This document shows positions 24,105-33,407 of a stretch of 64,000 nt of DNA, in pieces. Location: the NCBI GenBank assembly GCA_008704415.1, contig VXIS01000028.1, forward strand, positions 186,001-250,000, read 5' to 3'. The position numbers were made by a program, and so were the translations under genes. The notes below the pieces were generated by a model, which was not told the origin of the DNA, searched no databases, and worked only from the letters and a program-made list of their open reading frames with translations. The stretch is from Sphaerosporella brunnea. Taxonomy: Eukaryota; Ascomycota; Pezizomycetes; Pezizales; Pyronemataceae. The stretch's first letter is position 1, and each line of letters begins with the position of its first letter.

Positions 24105-24435
24105 GTCAACAATAGCTAGAAGCTGTTACTCTCATTGGAATGGGTTCAAACTCACAGATATAGGGCATGAAAGGATGCTCTTTCACCCGCTTTACTCAGA
24201 TTGATCCCCCAATCGATGGCTGTTGGGTGGGCGTCCGATAGCTCCCCTGGGTAAACAATACATGGAAGCTGTTGCTCTCAAAGGAATGGGCTCAAACTCA
24301 CAGATATAGGGCATCAAAGGACGCTCTTTCAGCCACTGTACTCAGATTTATCCCCCCATAGATGGTTGTTGTGTGGGGTAGCCGTCCGGGGGTCCGGTAG
24401 CTCCCCGTGGTCAACAATAGCTGGAAGCTGTTACT
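24105..24435 (+). repeat. ~150-bp tandem repeat within element B
   Basis: The phrase GTCAACAATAGCTAGAAGCTGTTACTC followed by a CTCACAGATATAGGGCAT block recurs from about 24105, 24252 and 24411 (the last partial). A further partial copy, GCTCCCCGGGGTCAACAA, lies left of element C, so C inserted into this repeat. Confidence 0.7.
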
Positions 24436-24879
24436 CAAGAACGCCATCAAGCTCGCATGGCCCCCGGGACTCTCCAGGCCCTCATCACGCTGCGCGCATG
24501 GTGGAAGCAGGGCGCTCTGGGGTTTGGTTCGGTCGTTGCCGGTGCATAGTGATTCGGTGGAGGATGACCAATGAAATGTTCCATATCGAGTGGCTGGTAC
24601 ACAAATTTGTTCTTATGTTCCTCGCCCATCTAGGTGCACCAGCGCGCATGACCCGTCCGCCCAGTTTACAATGCACACTGGGATCTCTCCCGTGCTGGAG
24701 AGACTCTCGCCAGGTCTCGCCTGGTCTCGTGAGGCCGCCATCATTCTCGGTCAGTCTCGCCATTCTTGAGTGGTCTCGACAGTTCTCGACGTGTCTCGAT
24801 CATTCTCGGTCTCGTCTTGCGGTCTCGTGTGCATCACTGTGCACCACTACCCGCAGGCCTATGGCAGACAAATCGACGA

Positions 24880-25196
24880 ATGCACAGCCCCTGGATGAAC
24901 TTGCTGCTTATTTTAAAAAGCTATCAGGGAACTGGGGTATACTCACTGAATGCTCGCCAATATCCCTCTATACCACAAGTGTCCTGGCTGAGAGTCGTTT
25001 CTCCCAACCTGGAGATCGTCTTATCAAAAAGCGAAATAGGCTCTTGGAAAACTCAGGTAGCGCTTGCTTGTTGCATAAAAGCTGGTTGGGGCAGAATGAT
25101 GTGGAGCAGTGGGAATGTGAAAGGTTAAGCAAGAACGATGCAGGAGAGATTGACAGTGGCGATGAGGTTCCGGTCTCTGATACCCATCAGAAATGA
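24880..25196 (+). pseudogene. hAT transposase C-terminal dimerisation remnant (element A)
   Basis: The frame carries LAESRFSQPGDRLIKKRNRL, the hAT pattern in which an ER(x)FS motif is followed by basic residues, and then an acidic tail, SKNDAGEIDSGDEVPVS. The parallel copy at 42700-43160 has the same tail. The upstream catalytic region is absent, and the W-x-P-x-L-A-R-D-Y block seen in the sister copy is missing here. Confidence 0.7.
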
Positions 25197-26438
25197 CTGC
25201 TAGATAGTGAGAATGATGCGGATGCGGAGGAATTGGAGCCAGTTTATATTTCTAGATATGTTGAATACTATTATCTAGAATTATGTGGTCAAGCGGAACA
25301 GCTCGAGCTGCAGCTCGAGCTCACCCAAAGCTCGGGGGCGAGAGGCCGAGCCTCCACCTCCACGAGCCGAGCCAGCTCGAGGTAACCTTGGAGGATATAT
25401 TCGAGCCGGCTCGTGTCCATCACTAGACTCATCGTCCCCTGTAGCCCGTTCGCTTGACCTCAGCAGCGTATGCAGTACCCTTCCCACGCTACTGGCCAAA
25501 AAAACGGAATCCCCGTTGCGGGTGTCCTAGCCTGCAACGTTCAAGCATGGGGTTGACGTATTACGAGTCAAACGTCAACGGGTGCTCAAGGCTGCCTGGC
25601 TAAAAAATGACTTATCTTTAGCGGCGACATCATTAAAGATGGAATTGAACTTATGAGCTGCAGTGGGTAGTATAGAGGGTAGTATAAACGGTACGGCGTA
25701 GCCACTCTTCGCCCCTCCACCCGACCGTAACGATACCGGTATATGAGAAGTGGGTAGTATAGACGGTACGGCGTAACGACTCATCCCCCCCTGTCGCCCG
25801 TTCTTGACTGCCTGCCAAATACACCTGTCCCAGCTTCCGCAGTACCCTTCGCCTTCAAAGGCCCGTGGCCAAAACGAAAACCCCGTTGCTGTTGTCCCAC
25901 CCTGCAACGTAGCCATGACCATGGGGATAATGTCCGCCAGTCAGTCATAAAAATTGACAGGCGCTGTACGCTGCCTGAAAAAATTACTAACCAGTACTGA
26001 CAAGGTCAATCATGATGGAATCAAACCGCTGAGCTGCATTGAGGAGCATAGAGCGTACGGCCTAACGACTCATCGCCCGTTCGCCTCACCGTAACAGTTC
26101 TCGCAGCGAAATACACCAGCTTACGGCTTCTGTATGTAGCAGCACCCTCCCAACGCCAACGCCCCGGCCAACAAAAAGCCCCGTTGCTGTTGTCCCACCC
26201 TGCAACGTAGCTGTGGCCATGGGGTTAATGTCCGCCATTCGGTCATAAACAGTCACCGGGGCTGTACGCTGCGTGGAAAAATCCATAACCTGCACCGGCG
26301 AGGTGATTGTGGATGGAATGAAATACGGTGTATATGTGAAGTGGGTACGATAGAGGGTACGGCGCAACCACTCACCGCGCATTCGCGTAACCTCAACAGT
26401 TCTGCCGGCGATACACCTGTTACACCCTGTGTAGTGTA

Positions 26439-27421
26439 CCGGATCTACTCGACAATAACAACCTATTGACATGGAGCGGGAAAATAAACTTCCCAGGCGG
26501 GCGGTCCGGGCCGCAAAGCTTTTTTTGACGTTGTGGGGGGTGGAGGTCGCCGTGATGCTGTACCGACGCAATTCACCGACCTCCGCAAGTTCACGGACCT
26601 CCGCAAATGACAAGATGTTTCGCCGCCTTTCTCCCGTAACGGAGCCCAACCGGGAATCCAGTGGACGACCCAATGCGGCCCCATTGAGTGAAATTCTACA
26701 GGAGCCTTCATCACAAAGCCACGCGGTCCCATTCAGCAGGATCCTGGCATCGCCGAGCCCATTGCAGTATCAGTGATCTTTCGTCCGTCGATAGCAACTG
26801 CGAGTGTTGTACACAAACGAGCAGGCAACGCAGGAAACGCGCGATCAAGGACCTGGAGCCTTTAGAGCCTCGGGTACAGCGCAGACGGAAGTAAAAAGGT
26901 TTCCTTGTTCGTCTCTATCTCCCTTAAGATATCTTAAGCTTTCACTCATTCAGTGCTCCAGTCATTCTTTCTGCCGCGTTGGTGCTCTGGACCTCTGCTC
27001 TCGTCTTTCTCTGGCCCCCGGCCGCTCCTTTCCATCCGGCGGTGCCCTGGACCGCTCCTCTCGTCTTTCCCTGACCCCCCGGCCACCCCCTTCCCTCCGG
27101 TTATGCTCTGGACTCCTCCACCTGTCCTTCTCTGGTGCTCCGGTGGCTCCCTTATCCCTGCCAGCCGCTCTGCTGCCCCCCCCCCTCAGTCGCTCGCTGA
27201 ATATTCGCAGCTCTCCAGTTCGCCTATACGCCTGTTTGCGGAGTCTGGTCTCGGATTTTCTATCGCTTGGCGTTCTCGGCGTTCTTGACGTTGTCGGCGC
27301 GGTCGCGTTGCATGGTGGAATATCAAACTTTTATATTCGCCACCCGATCGGCTATCTAACGCAGCGGGAAGTTGATTTTCCCGCTCCAAGTCAATAGGTT
27401 GTTATTGTCGAGTAGGTCCGG
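26439..27421. mobile_element. 983-bp element with 56-bp terminal inverted repeats
   Basis: 26439-26494 and the reverse complement of 27366-27421 agree at 53 of 56 positions, starting CCGGAYCTACTCGACAATAA. It interrupts the tandem array cleanly, since array sequence resumes on each side. Inside are two unrelated frames and C/T-rich sequence but no transposase. The flanks TGTAGTGTA and TATGCAGTA match only weakly, so the duplication length is uncertain. Long TIRs suggest a Mutator-like (MULE) non-autonomous element, but other superfamilies cannot be excluded. Confidence 0.8.
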
Positions 27422-28129
27422 TATGCAGTACCCTCCCAACGCCAACGTCCCTGTCCAAAAACAATCATCCTTGCGGCTGGCCTAGCTATGAGCATGGGGA
27501 CGATGTACTTCCCGTCAAACGTCAACGGGGGCTGGAAAAATCACTACCCAGTCGAGAATCAGTCCCGGCGGGTCAGTGCGGATGGAATCAAACCGCTGAG
27601 CTGCACTGGGTAGTATAGACGGTACGGCGTAACGACTCCTGACCCCCTATCCCACGTTCACCCGGCTGCCCGCGAGATACACCTATTCACCCCTATTCAC
27701 AGCCTCTGCAGTACCTCCCTTCCCATGCCACTGGCCAATAAACCGAATCCGCGTTGCGGGTGCTACCCCGCAACATAGCCATGAGCACGGCGAAAATGTC
27801 CGCCGGTCAGTCATCCAAACATCAACTCCGCTGTACGCTGCCTGGCCACAAGATCACTACCGACTTGACAATCTGGACCGGCGAGGTGGTTGCGCACGGG
27901 ACGGAATGAAGTGCGTGAAGTGGCTGGTGCGTAGTATGCAGGGCGACTGTTTGGCGCGTCGACACACAAGGCAAATTCCAGTTAGTCCACGATGTATGCT
28001 CCGCAAGTGAGGGGCGGGCGGGTCGACAACCTCGCCAGTCGTCGACCCACGACCTGCTGACACATTGCACAGGCTGGCTACTTGCGAACTCACGTTGACA
28101 TAATATTCCAGCTGTTTTTCCGTTTATGT

Positions 28130-28136
28130 TATAAAG
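28130..28136 (+). promoter_or_regulatory. TATA box of the 28182 gene
   Basis: TATAAAG lies 46 nt upstream of the ATG at 28182, with a C/T-rich leader between. Confidence 0.4.
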
Positions 28137-28181
28137 TGCATAATCCCCCGCTTTGCATCCCCCCCACGCCCACACCAGCGA

Positions 28182-28658
28182 ATGTTTCCTCATCTTTTCT
28201 CCAAAAATGGCGTGAACGCCCCAATTGCCCATCTACCAGCCGGCCGCCCCCCGCCCCGACCCAGCCGCATCATCCAGAGCCATGCCAACAGGACCACAGT
28301 CCTCGACGCCCCTTGCTCTGGCGCCGGTCGCGTCCTCCTCCTCCGGTCCTCCCGCACCGCCAACCTACCCATCCCTCCCGAAAGCGCCACCAGCGAACCC
28401 ACAATGTACAGCATCAGATCCGAATATATCCCGCGCCCCGCGCGCTTCTCCCAGTTGGTCACCGGGTTATGCCAAGCCCCCTCGCCAGTCGCCCTAGAAG
28501 CCCCGCCCGACTCTCGCGTTCTAGATGCCAATCCTCCACAACCATGTCGTCCACGCGCTGCCGAAAAGTCAAACATAGACTCGCCCATCACCGCCCGGCA
28601 CACTCATCGATGCCCGCCTGCAAAATATCAAGCACCTGCTGATACCGCAGGGCGATAA
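28182..28658 (+). CDS. Small hypothetical protein, convergent with the FunK1 gene
   Basis: A 158-residue frame begins at an ATG 46 nt after a TATA box. Its codons show strong C/G preference at third positions over most of its length (for example across TTVLDAPCSGAGRVLLLR), the bias seen in the real genes of this window. It is Pro/Ser/Arg-rich and has no domain I recognise. Its last ~70 nt overlap the 3' end of the minus-strand kinase gene tail to tail. Two other frames here are also open because the region is GC-rich, so a shadow or a spliced structure is possible. Confidence 0.38.
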   Translation: MFPHLFSKNGVNAPIAHLPAGRPPPRPSRIIQSHANRTTVLDAPCSGAGRVLLLRSSRTANLPIPPESATSEPTMYSIRSEYIPRPARFSQLVTGLCQAPSPVALEAPPDSRVLDANPPQPCRPRAAEKSNIDSPITARHTHRCPPAKYQAPADTAGR

Positions 28659-30849
28659 CCTCCTCTCCGAGCTCCTCCTCCGCCTCGTCGTCCTCCATCG
28701 CCACCTTGCGCCACGCGCTGAGCGTGCTCGCCAGGCACTCGTTCGCCTCGGGAAACAGCGTGGGCAGGACGAAGCTGTTGAACTGCTTCGCCTTCATGTA
28801 CACCGCTTTCAGCCCGCTGGCCGTCTCCCAGGGCGTGACGTCGGTTTTCGCCTGCGGTGCGAATATGGTGTCTTTGGGCGGCGGGTCGCGGCGGATGCCG
28901 TCCTTGCTGTAGTAGATGCAGACCCACAGCAGCACGTAGAAGAAGCTCTCGAGGTCGTGCAGCGGAGTGTGCTGCTGGTTCGGCAGGGGGAGCAGCACGT
29001 CGAGCGCCATGAAGTCGAAGGTCCCGGTGCGGTGCGAGGCGCCGGTGACCCCCGTGCGGTCGGTGAAAATGGCCAGGTCGAAGTCGATCAGGAAGCCGCC
29101 CGGCCCGGACGGATTGAGGAGGATGTTGTTCTTGCTGACGTCGCGATGCAGCACTCGGTGCTGCGTATACATGTGGCGGTGGGCTTCGATCGCTTGCTTG
29201 AGGCTGAGCAGCAGGTTGGTGTATGTGCCGAAGTGGAGGAGAGGGCGACCGACAGGTCCGCTGAGCAGGCGTGTGTGGACGCGGTTGCAAAATGTCGACC
29301 CGGCGTGGATGAGATTGGTGCTGGTCTTGGTGAGGGCGGGGTATTCGGTGGGCGCAGCGGCAGTGGAGGCGCAGCCGGAAGCAGGACGAAGCCCGGTGAT
29401 GTCGTCAAGACGGAGCTGTCCATCGGAGGGAATGAAAACGTCGCTGTGCCAGATATAACGGGCCACACCCTGCATGCCATCCTCAGCCACACGCAAGAAG
29501 ACGCCTTCCGGATCCCGTTCAGAGGATCGCCATTGATCCTTCAACACGTAGCCCCAGGGCGACCCTGGGGCGCCGTCACGCCTGCGGGCCTTCCAACAAG
29601 CGCTACCACGGGTGGCAATGGCGATGCGACGGGAGATAGGCTTCGGGTGCACCGACAGCGCCGTCCAGGACGTGCACGGAGCAGACCAAAGCGACTCCGG
29701 AGGCAGGGTGGCTGCCGAACCAGGGGCATCCAACGTGTCGACTGGGACATAGACGTAGGGATACGCATCCGCGCCATCCGACGCGCCTGCCGGTTCGCCG
29801 CGCCAATGCACGGTGGGGTCGAACACCACCTCACCCGCATCCGTCCTGAACAAAATGGAAGGATCATAGCCGACGTCGGTGGCGCTCATCGTCGCGTAGG
29901 CGGTGATTGCAGCCAGGAACTGCTCCGGGTGCTGGTGGATGTCGATCAGCGTGGATCCGCAAGCACCGGCACGGTCAAAGCGCCAGACGCGCAGTTCGGA
30001 ACCGCACAGCGTGAAAGCAGGTACCCAGCGCCGGTTCGGCTGGGCGCCGAACACCTCGCGAGCGTAGTTCGCCACCTGAAGTATGGTGTCGTCGAGGTTC
30101 GACTTCGACGCGCTGGACTTGAGCTCGCCGACGACGCGCACGTTCAACCAAGAGACTCGCCGTTCCGGGTCGTCCCGGTGGCCAACAACGACGACGTCCG
30201 TTTTTCGCTCGCAATCGCCGTCTTCGAGCACAATCCAGCCGGAGGGGACGTAGTCAAAGGTTTCGCAGCCGGCCGGCCAGCAGTGGGCGCGGACCGCGGA
30301 GAGCAGGTCGAGGAAAAAGCGCAGCACGCTAGCCTCAGTCGGGGTCGCCGGCCACTCTGTCCAGCGCGAGGACCGAGGGTTGTACCGGCCGGCTGCGATC
30401 GCGTAGTCGATCATCGCGCGCGATGAGTTCGTGGTGGGAAAGGTCAGCCACATGTCGGCGACATCGCAGCCGACGTTTGAGTAGAGCTCGTCGTAGAGCA
30501 GCAGGTCCATCTCCGATCGGCAGGTCAGCGACGGGTCGGCTTGGGCGCCGTCGACGTTGTGGGCGTGCTCGCGGACGCTCTCCGAGTTGCGCTTGCAGGG
30601 CGTGTCCTGGGACGGCGGGAAAGACGTGCGTGGGAGTCTTCGCGATGGCCGTCCAGGTCGCCCGGGGCCGCGATCAGCCAGGAGCTGCTGGGGCGCCCGG
30701 CCAGACGGCGCTGAGGCGCGGGCAGCGGCGGATGACGGCGTGCGTGGCGGCGGCATTGCGGTCTGGGACGGCTGCGATCGCTTCGAGCGACGGAGCGCGG
30801 CAGGATCGGGTTCGTCGCGGCGGTTACGTTTGCCGAGGAGGGAGGACAT
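28588..30849 (-). CDS. FunK1-type fungal protein kinase with N-terminal REase-like region
   Basis: Fungal-specific kinase of the FunK1 family. I start at the ATG at 30849 (MSSLLGKRNRRDEPD), giving 753 residues. An upstream in-frame ATG at 30969 would add 40 low-complexity residues. The N-terminal ~110 residues are basic and Pro/Ser-rich. Residues ~120-330 carry a nuclease-fold-like signature: TDVVVV (D218), GELK (E242, K244) and Q258, followed by ELRVWRFDRAG. This resembles PD-(D/E)XK with the Pro replaced. The kinase part shows a candidate ATP-binding Lys in YVLKDQW (K437), the catalytic loop VLHRDVSKNN (HRD 568-570, N575), DFD in place of DFG (589-591) and the family-typical LESFFYVLLW. No stop or frameshift occurs and codon use is strongly GC-biased, so it looks functional. 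Substrates are unknown. Confidence 0.9.
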   Translation of the reverse strand: MSSLLGKRNRRDEPDPAALRRSKRSQPSQTAMPPPRTPSSAAARASAPSGRAPQQLLADRGPGRPGRPSRRLPRTSFPPSQDTPCKRNSESVREHAHNVDGAQADPSLTCRSEMDLLLYDELYSNVGCDVADMWLTFPTTNSSRAMIDYAIAAGRYNPRSSRWTEWPATPTEASVLRFFLDLLSAVRAHCWPAGCETFDYVPSGWIVLEDGDCERKTDVVVVGHRDDPERRVSWLNVRVVGELKSSASKSNLDDTILQVANYAREVFGAQPNRRWVPAFTLCGSELRVWRFDRAGACGSTLIDIHQHPEQFLAAITAYATMSATDVGYDPSILFRTDAGEVVFDPTVHWRGEPAGASDGADAYPYVYVPVDTLDAPGSAATLPPESLWSAPCTSWTALSVHPKPISRRIAIATRGSACWKARRRDGAPGSPWGYVLKDQWRSSERDPEGVFLRVAEDGMQGVARYIWHSDVFIPSDGQLRLDDITGLRPASGCASTAAAPTEYPALTKTSTNLIHAGSTFCNRVHTRLLSGPVGRPLLHFGTYTNLLLSLKQAIEAHRHMYTQHRVLHRDVSKNNILLNPSGPGGFLIDFDLAIFTDRTGVTGASHRTGTFDFMALDVLLPLPNQQHTPLHDLESFFYVLLWVCIYYSKDGIRRDPPPKDTIFAPQAKTDVTPWETASGLKAVYMKAKQFNSFVLPTLFPEANECLASTLSAWRKVAMEDDEAEEELGEEVIALRYQQVLDILQAGIDECAGR

Positions 30850-30955
30850 CGCGTGGATAGTGCGGGTGTGGGTGTGGGTGTAGCAGCGGGTTCGGTGTTC
30901 GGGGTTGAGTGCTGGTGCTGTTGACGGAGGTGACCGATTTGTTTGTTTTGGTACC

Positions 30956-30970
30956 GTTGCCATGCGCAAC
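30956..30970. promoter_or_regulatory. RFX/X-box-like palindrome upstream of the FunK1 gene
   Basis: GTTGCCATGCGCAAC lies about 107 nt upstream of the ATG at 30849. A second half-site, GTTGCCATGC, starts at 30985. The pattern resembles the X-box bound by RFX/Crt1 factors (GTTGCCATGGCAAC). Confidence 0.4.
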
Positions 30971-31024
30971 GGTGATCAGATAGCGTTGCCATGCAGATTA
31001 GATCAGCCGGCAAATGATCGAGAA

Positions 31025-31045
31025 GATAAGATACGATAAGATAAG
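31025..31045. promoter_or_regulatory. Cluster of three GATA sites
   Basis: GATAAGATACGATAAGATAAG contains three GATAAG motifs in 21 bp, about 180 nt upstream of the kinase ATG. GATA factors control nitrogen, iron and light responses in fungi. Which factor would bind is unknown. Confidence 0.35.
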
Positions 31046-33116
31046 CAACGATCAAATCGATACGATACCCCTGCGCGATCTAACCGCTCCTAACACCGTC
31101 TCCTCGCATGGCCACTCAGAAAACATCACCAGCGGGATCAGTTTTGTTCACGACGTCCACCAGCGCTTCCATATGTCAACACTGCGCTCGCTCAGCTTGC
31201 ATGTCAGTTGCTTTCGACCACTATCGTTGAATTTTGGGCGCCTCCTGATAGGAAATCCGGCGGTGAAGGTGATGTTGCAGCGCCGTGAGGACAAGATTCC
31301 GACTGGTTTAACCGCATTTGTTGGTGGAACCTCAAAAGGTAAGCTGCCAGGGCTTGGCCACGTGCGTAGAGTGACGATAGCACCTATAAGCCCCGAATCG
31401 CGGTTGCTAGAGGGGTGCAATCGGCTGGAAATCACCGCGGTGATGGGAGGCCTATCTGCTGTGGGCCCGGAAATCCGTGACATCCCTAATCACACAGAAT
31501 ACCTACCACGCATAGGGGACTCGATGCCTGCCGGCCGTACACATAGATAACTCGTACTACATTTGAACCTGTAATGACGAGAGTGTGATTACGGTTAATC
31601 AGAGTGGTAAAAGAGAAAGTGTCATCCTGGACGGCAGTAGTGTAGATAAAAGCCGACTATGCATTCAATCAGTTTTCCATCATCCCCACGACTGAGAATG
31701 AAGAGGAATGCCCCGTTGAGAAAGTGTGGATGAGACGGTCTTCTCCGAGTATCACAAAGCGGAAGCAACCATACCCGGCGCTGAGGATGATGATGAAAGT
31801 ACTCATGTGCATTCGTGTGATGATCGCTGATGGCGGACGGTTCAGGACCGGCACGATTGCCTCGAGGACAGCAACCGAAACCGACCGTGGAGCACTGGAT
31901 CTCGCCTAGCGGAATTCGCCACCCTGGAAAATAACGAACGCGATTAGCTGGGGTCGTCACCATTCTCCTGTGTTCGGGACGACAAACTTTCACGCTTCTT
32001 GGAATCTTCGGCCCCTCGCCGCGTGGTGGAGCAAGCAGAGCTATCCTACTACTACCATCTTGCGTCAGAGCCTGAAGCTACCTATGAAGGCTCAACAGGC
32101 ACACATACAACAAATCGCGCAGCATCCTCGCGTTGAAGCTTGAATCGGTACATTCATTGAGTACCACACCAAATGACGAACCATCTAGTGGTCATCATTG
32201 AAATTGTCCAGGATTCGGCGCGTGACAAACGTTATCCGACTTTGCTGAGCGCTGGCGATGGAACCGTGCCCTGGTACCTGTGATTTAGCCTTGGGGAAGG
32301 CAGGCGGAGCTCCATGAGGCCTGCCGCATTTTGGCTTTGGTCAAAGAACATGTAGATGATGCTGCCAGTGAGGGACTGTCTGCATGGGCTCTGATGCGAT
32401 GATCGAAAGGGTGATAAACTGTCACTGACGACTGAATTTGCGCGTTCAACTAACACGAGGCGAATCCGACGAATCCGAGATGAACATACAAAGACCGATG
32501 AACTGGCCACGGGGTACGGATTTTGGTAAATGTGCGGGGCGGAGGCAATATATGTCAGCATGGTGTTGAGCATTGGATATGTGCCTGTCTTCGGTATGAC
32601 GCGCATAAAATGGATGAACTACTTAGAAAATGCCAACCGAAAATCATATTGCAGCTATTCAATGAGGGCATTGAAGGTTGTGGCCTAGGGACGTCTCCGT
32701 TCAACCCAATACGCATACACACGACGCAAGTGGATCGTCAGCTGATGAGCATTGAAGTTGTGCGCGTGGTTCCCTTTGACTTCCATGATATCATGTGCCA
32801 CATGTACATCAAAATCTTAGGTAGCCGCTCCCGAGCACACACGTATTTTGGCACGCCCGCATTCACCATTCCCTGCACTGAGGTCAAGCTATCACATATC
32901 TTGAGCCACGGATAACGAGTATTTTCAATAGCGGAAGCCAACCGGGGTGACGGTCTCAAGTAGCTAGGCTAGAGTTTCAACCGAGATACCAGCCTCGCAT
33001 CCGGTTCGACAGTACACACGCGAGTGGTTGAGAGTCAAGTAAATAAATGGCCCCTCATGATGCCACTGAATGTGACCCGCGACGCATCGTTTTGCCCACC
33101 GCTGTGGAATTAGTCG
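31046..33116. other. No recognisable gene
   Basis: Plus-strand frames of 178 residues (31014-31550) and 130 residues (32523-32915) are the longest. Neither shows a known motif, and both have codon use unlike the nearby kinase genes. Confidence 0.4.
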
Positions 33117-33121
33117 GTATC

Positions 33122-33258
33122 TGTAGGACGAGACGTGGGACGTTTAGTGGTGAACGTCTTGTCTAAAGAAGAAGAAAGGAAGCTATCTACCCGTCGCATC
33201 TTATATCCTCTTCTTGCCTCACTCCTGCCTAGACCCGAACCCTACATTCAACCCTACA
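33122..33258 (+). mobile_element. Solo short LTR with 5-bp target duplication
   Basis: It starts TGTAGGACGAGACG, ends TTCAACCCTACA and is 137 bp. The flanks are a perfect GTATC at 33117-33121 and 33259-33263. A TATA-like CTTATATCC and the AGGAAGCTATCTACC block are shared with the other copies. The TG...CA ends plus the 5-bp duplication identify a solo LTR. The length is unusually short. Confidence 0.8.
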
Positions 33259-33308
33259 GTATCAGCCCATAAGCCAGCGGCCGCTAAGACGCCTTACAGC
33301 CAATAGCC

Positions 33309-33407
33309 CGTAAAGAAGAAAGGAAGCTCTATCTACCCCGCGTCTTATATCCTCCTCTCGCGTCAACTGAACTCTCATGCGGTAAACCCTACATTCAAAC
33401 TCTACAC
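33309..33407 (+). mobile_element. 5'-truncated copy of the short LTR
   Basis: AAAGAAGAAAGGAAGCTCTATCTACC, then CTTATATCCTCCTCTCGC and a final ACTCTACA, homologous to 33122-33258 from about one third of its length onward. Confidence 0.55.

Larger units (their letters stand above)
22252..24839. mobile_element. hAT-like element B, nested in A
   Basis: The left end CAGCGTTGCACAGGAG pairs with a right end whose reverse complement is CAGTGATGCACACGAG (13 of 16 identical). The flanks TGCACTAC (22244-22251) and TGCACCAC (24840-24847) differ at one base. TCTCG-rich arrays occupy both ends (22260-22400 and 24700-24830), mirroring the element at 20238. I find no transposase domain. Without element C its own length is about 1.36 kb. 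Confidence 0.7.
21919..25425 (+). mobile_element. hAT element A, outermost of a three-level nest
   Basis: The left end CAGTGATGGACACCAGCC and the right end GGCTCGTGTCCATCACTA form the inverted repeats. The insertion is framed by a perfect 8-bp duplication, GACTCATC, at 21911-21918 and 25426-25433, inside the tandem array. After removal of element B the element is about 0.9 kb and matches the copy at 42241-43285. It contains only the C-terminal dimerisation part of a transposase, so it is an internally deleted element. Confidence 0.88.
21290..27960 (+). repeat. Decayed tandem array of ~280-300 bp units
   Basis: Recurrent landmarks are GGGTAGTATAGACGGTACGG, CGTAACGACTCATC, a TTCGCCTGACCGT-like block and GTTGTCCCACCCTGCAACG. 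They recur near 21608, 21886, 25749, 26045, 26341, 27606 and 27930 once insertions are removed. Spacing is about 278-324 bp, plus one 84-bp partial duplication near 25665-25749. The array is interrupted by the hAT nest (21919-25425) and the 983-bp TIR element (26439-27421), so its net length is near 2.2 kb. On the minus strand several units encode a similar peptide (ATLQGGTTATG), so a coding origin is possible. No intact frame spans units. Confidence 0.75.

Noticed and set aside
24120..24435. CRISPR-like direct repeats
   Set aside because: The units are ~150 bp, diverged and contiguous, with no spacers; this is a tandem repeat in a eukaryotic transposon.
28957..30426. 489-residue plus-strand frame opposite the FunK1 gene
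   Set aside because: It is the antisense shadow of a strongly codon-biased gene and shows no domain.
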